Of a DNA stretch of 47,641 nt, positions 43,760 to 47,641 are shown piece by piece; the first letter of the stretch is position 1; the number at the start of each line of letters is the position of its first letter. The notes under the pieces were generated by a model that made no database searches, had not been told where the DNA came from, and saw only the letters and a list, made by a program, of their open reading frames with translations. Source of the DNA: Conidiobolus incongruus B7586 (Eukaryota; Entomophthoromycota; Entomophthoromycetes; Entomophthorales; Conidiobolaceae); assembly GCA_000697335.1 (NCBI GenBank), contig JNEM01016146.1:1-47641 (forward strand), written 5' to 3'. Position numbers and translations under genes: made by a program.

Positions 43760-46564
43760 TGTCAATTATTTGTGTTGCAATATATGATAGTATGCTTGAA
43801 TATTTTATAATGAACTTCAATAATAATTCAAATATGCTCACTTGAATTCAATGAAAAATAGACTGTTTACAAAATTAAATGTATGATATACAGGAGTAAG
43901 GACTGTAGTTGAAAGTTTTAAATATTTTGGGATATTGAATATTTTCAATAAATTAGATATTATATAATTGTCAACTTTTCATTGGTTTATAAAATGATTA
44001 TTAGTTGACATAGTCTCCTTTGATTAACTTAGCTCGATTCAACCAATTAACATTAATTAAATTTTAAATAATGTGATTATATCTGTTGAATGACTCGTCA
44101 AACTCTGATAGGTTAAATAGCCAAATTAATACACATCATTAATTCATTCTTAATATTTAGTCCAGAATATTTCGAAAATTTGGAATCTTGTAAAGAATTT
44201 AAAAATATTTTCTCATAAACAACCATAGTAATATCACAATTAAATGTCATATATATGTTTTCTAAAAAAATATTCTACTATTAATATATATATGCCTTGA
44301 AAAACTTGAGACACTTAATTTAATAGTTATATCAAATTGATCTATTTTTTATCATTACATATAATATGAAATTTGTAAATTAATCATTTATATAATTTTT
44401 GAATAAATATATTTAATCGATTCAATTAAATCAAATCATATGAATTCAATTTTTAATCGTTCTTTGTTTTTATTTTAGTTAAAAAATAAGCTCGTGTTTT
44501 CGTGTGTTTTAAAATATTTAAATTGATAGAATCATATAATCCTTAAATACACCATACATTCTTTTTAGACTCTATTGTTTAATATAAAACTGCAAAAATA
44601 CAATTGTTAAAATACCTGCTCAAAAAGAATGTCATGAACTCCAAGGTTTTTACTCAAATTTAGTATATTCATGAAAATATATACACCAATTTTTATTAGA
44701 ATTTTTCAAACATTCAAATTTTTTACATCATTGAACCTTATCATTAGAAAATTAAAAATATTAGATCAAAGCTAACTTTATCAAAATGTATTTGTAAACC
44801 TTTGATAAATTATCATTATAATAATTATATTCATCTGGAAATAATTTATATAACCTTGTATGTTTGATATAATATTTTATAAGGTTTCCGACTTACTGAG
44901 CACTATTTCTAATGTAGATCAAATTTACTACATTCAATATTTCTTAGATTAATATTGATTAATTACATCCAAATAATAGATTTGTATATTAAAGTGCTGA
45001 CTTTTTGTTATTTGAAATTAAATAAGAATATTAGTGTCATATGTTATTAATTGACACATGGTAATATTGAATATAATATATCCACCAATATTCATTTGTC
45101 CAAAATAGATATTGAATATTATGATTAAAGTTAATGAATGAATTAAAAAGATTGGTACGTAAAATTGATGTTTATTCTTAGTGTGTAGGTTGCATTTACA
45201 AAACAACAAATATACAAGAAAACTATGTATTTTATATACTTGACTCTTCATTTACAATCAAAAATTTCATATAATATCTTTGTGAACTACACTTTAACAT
45301 TGTTTGATTCCAATTTGATATTTACTCTGCTTCTATTATGAGGATAATATCTAAAAAATAACCATTTACCCATTATCTTGATCTTTTATACTTTATTATT
45401 TAAACATTTGATTTTTATCTATATGGCTCTGAACCTTGATTTTTATTTCAGGCTAATGTTTCTTTTAAGAAGATTATGCTAATTGATTTATTCAGATGTA
45501 ATTACCCTGAAAATACGAATATATTAACTTATTTACATTTCAATGATATTATCAAAATTCATTTTGAAATTACAATTGTTATTGTGATAAATGCCAATTA
45601 AAATTTTCACTTAAATTTTTTAGCGATAGTGCCATTAAAATATACTATTAAAATGTCCTCTCATATTAGTATATTGATAGCCAATATAATGACTACACTA
45701 GTCTATTAATACTGAACATAAATCACTCCTAATATAAAGGTTGACCTTGATGATAATTTTAAAATATCTGTTTTAATTGGATATGATATCATTTATGAAA
45801 TTTGCATGAGTAATTATTGATTTCGCAAATAATTTAAATTAATAAGATACTAAATTAGCAAATATATTATTTATACTTTGCAATATGAAATTACAAAATT
45901 GTCATTATTTAAAAATGTGTCCCAAACACTTATACTTGAAACAACAAAGAATATTCTATCTTAGCTTTGGATTACATATAAAAAATTATGATATATAAAT
46001 GATTGCCTTTTTACAAAACTGATATTAGCTGTTAAGACCACATAAATATTGTGTACTTGGCTCTGGCAGCCAAGAATAATATTTACCTATATTACTGAAT
46101 AAATGCAAAATAAAAATAGCAGAAACAGTTTCTATAATAAGTATGATTAGTAATTTAAACTTAAATATCTTTCTATAATTGACAAAAAATACTATTATAT
46201 AATATTATATTTATATTTATATTATAACAAAAATATAAGATTTAATAAAATTATAAAAATTTATAATAATTGATTTATAAAAAAATTATATTTTAATATT
46301 AATATTACTTTATATTTTAAATATTAGTGTAGAAATTAAGTAATGGCACAATTTTAAAATTAAAATTAAACAAATAAATTAATAAATAATATATAAAAAT
46401 TAATGAATAATATAAAATTAATAGCCTCTTTTATTATTAATAACCCTTTTCTATACTTTTAATAAGCTTCCAATACTTAAAAAACAGTTTTTTTTATTAA
46501 AGACTAAAATTTAATGTTTTATAAACCAATTTAATTTATTTATAGGAATTTTTTTTCCTGTAAG
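43760..46564. other. Long AT-rich gene-free stretch
   Basis: Must include the SEC63 promoter at its left end. No other gene was found: the one frame worth naming, 45018-45251 minus, is a chance-like hydrophobic run. A perfect small hairpin stands out at 46056-46074. From about 46130 the composition shifts to even longer A and T runs. Confidence 0.5.
46056..46074. repeat. Perfect G+C-containing inverted repeat (hairpin)
   Basis: CTTGGCT and AGCCAAG form a seven-base stem around the loop CTGGC. It is conspicuous because its surroundings are nearly pure A/T. No poly-T terminator logic applies in this context and no gene is adjacent. Confidence 0.6.
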
Positions 46565-47100
46565 CTGTTTTTTTTAATTGTTTAAAACAATTATAATTAT
46601 ATAGGTTATAATCAAGTGAATATACTAGATATGGTAACTCCCTCTAATTTTTTTATATAAAAAATCTTTTACAACTTTAGCTTTATGTATTTTACAATTA
46701 TCATGTAAAATAATAGGTGTCTTCAATTTATATTGAGAATACTATTTAAAAATTGTTTTATTTAAAAAAGTAATATATAACTTATTATTAATTGATTTTC
46801 CTTGAGGTATTAAATAAAAAAACTATATACCATTATAATTTATTATAACAATTAATATTCACTTATATTTAAAGTATTTATTTATTAGAATTTATAAAGG
46901 GGATTAGTTTAACTTAACCTAACATCTTGTTTTATTTTTAAGTAAAAGATTATATAAAAGAATTTAAGATTCATTAATTATAAGTATTTACTGTAAAAAC
47001 CTTTGTTTTTAGTTATACCTTAATAAGTTTAGTTTAGTTATAGTTACTTTAGTTTTCTTTTAGGTTTTTATTAAATTATAAGGTATCTATTTTATATTTT
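46565..47100 (-). mobile_element. Decayed mariner-type DNA transposon (transposase relic)
   Basis: On the minus strand, phrases in the order expected of a mariner-family transposase can be read: IPYNL (about 47075), the first catalytic region as INESKILLYN (about 46965-46990, where the family has GDEKWI), NYNGI, then PQGKSINNKLY, then the second catalytic region TPIILHDNCKIHKAKVVKDF (about 46665-46725), and an eroded echo of the YSPDLxPxDY block near 46590-46640. The relic is split over several frames with many stops, so it is inactive. DDE/D transposases of this type move the element by cut and paste at TA. No terminal inverted repeats were found, so the true element ends are unknown and may reach the end of the window. 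Confidence 0.72.
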
Positions 47101-47641
47101 TATTAATTAATCTAAGTTTAAACTTAAGTAAATATAACATGCTTGTATAATTAACATTAAATTACTTTAATAATTTTTTAACAAAAATAAAAAGATATTT
47201 CTTAATATTTTTTTACTTTATTAATAAGTAAAAGAGTAACAATAAAAATTAATCTTTTAGATTTTAATAAATTTTAAATAATGTCCCTTCTAGCTTTAAA
47301 ATCACAAATCTAGCAATATATAGTAGTTTTAAATAAAATATTATCTCTATAAATTATTTACAAATTTTAAATAATTTTAAAGGGTTTATAATTAAGTTTT
47401 AAAGATACAAAAATAAAAGTTTTTTGATAATCACAATCTAATTTAAATATAATTAAATTTAAATATAAATCTTAAAATCAAAATATTTTAATAAAAAAAA
47501 TAATAAAAATTGAATATATATATATAGTTTGAAAATATTTATTTTCCTATATATTTTATATATATATAATTTTTCAAAATATATAATATGTTTGAAAGAT
47601 TAGAAATTAAAAAATTTACCATTTTTTAATTTTTATACTAA
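47101..47641. other. Extremely AT-rich window end
   Basis: Homopolymer-rich DNA with no gene recognised. It may include the rest of the mariner relic or its flank. Confidence 0.4.

Noticed and set aside
45018-45251. 77-residue minus-strand frame
   Set aside because: Same reason: A/T-driven composition and no recognisable feature.

Overview
The window looks like a piece of nuclear DNA from an AT-rich, early-diverging fungus. Genes are close together and many carry short spliceosomal introns of about 40-80 bases with GTAAGT/GTAATT-type donors and TTTAG/ATAG acceptors. Coding DNA is clearly richer in G+C than the long A/T-rich spacers. A Conidiobolus-like (Entomophthoromycotina) fungus is my best guess, from gene style only. 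No tRNA or rRNA gene was found.

Left part (1-14437): two intact intronless fatty-acid-amide-hydrolase-type amidases flank a dead third copy in a head-to-tail array. Then come an RNase P/MRP Pop3/Rpp38-like subunit (minus), the Smc5-Smc6 kleisin NSE4 (plus), an F-box/WD-repeat protein (plus) and quinolinate phosphoribosyltransferase of NAD synthesis (minus).

Middle (14438-22229): a mostly gene-poor stretch with a decayed Fanzor/TnpB-like gene (about 15500-17760, C-terminal part clear), a possible chitin-deacetylase scrap (about 18243-18440), an intact TBC-domain protein lacking the glutamine finger, and an unexplained G+C-rich island near 21598-21732.

From 22230 to 29877: the large TRAPP tethering subunit TRAPPC11 (about 19-20 exons), a small probable mitochondrial membrane protein, the CTD phosphatase SSU72, and the PP1 inhibitor YPI1/PPP1R11. 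The last two lie tail to tail. Both relate to the two phosphatases of the mRNA cleavage and polyadenylation factor.

From 29878 to 43759 all recognised genes are on the minus strand: a cysteine-rich orphan membrane protein, a small possibly secreted orphan, ALG12 (lipid-linked oligosaccharide mannosyltransferase), a ChaC-type glutathione gamma-glutamylcyclotransferase, the FG nucleoporin NSP1/NUP62, and the ER translocon J-protein SEC63. TRAPPC11, ALG12 and SEC63 all serve the secretory pathway, but nothing suggests an operon-like cluster.

The right end (43760-47641) is extremely AT-rich and holds a decayed mariner-type transposase (about 46565-47100, minus). Splice sites were placed by hand. 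For twelve multi-exon genes the proposed exons keep one open frame and add up to a multiple of three.
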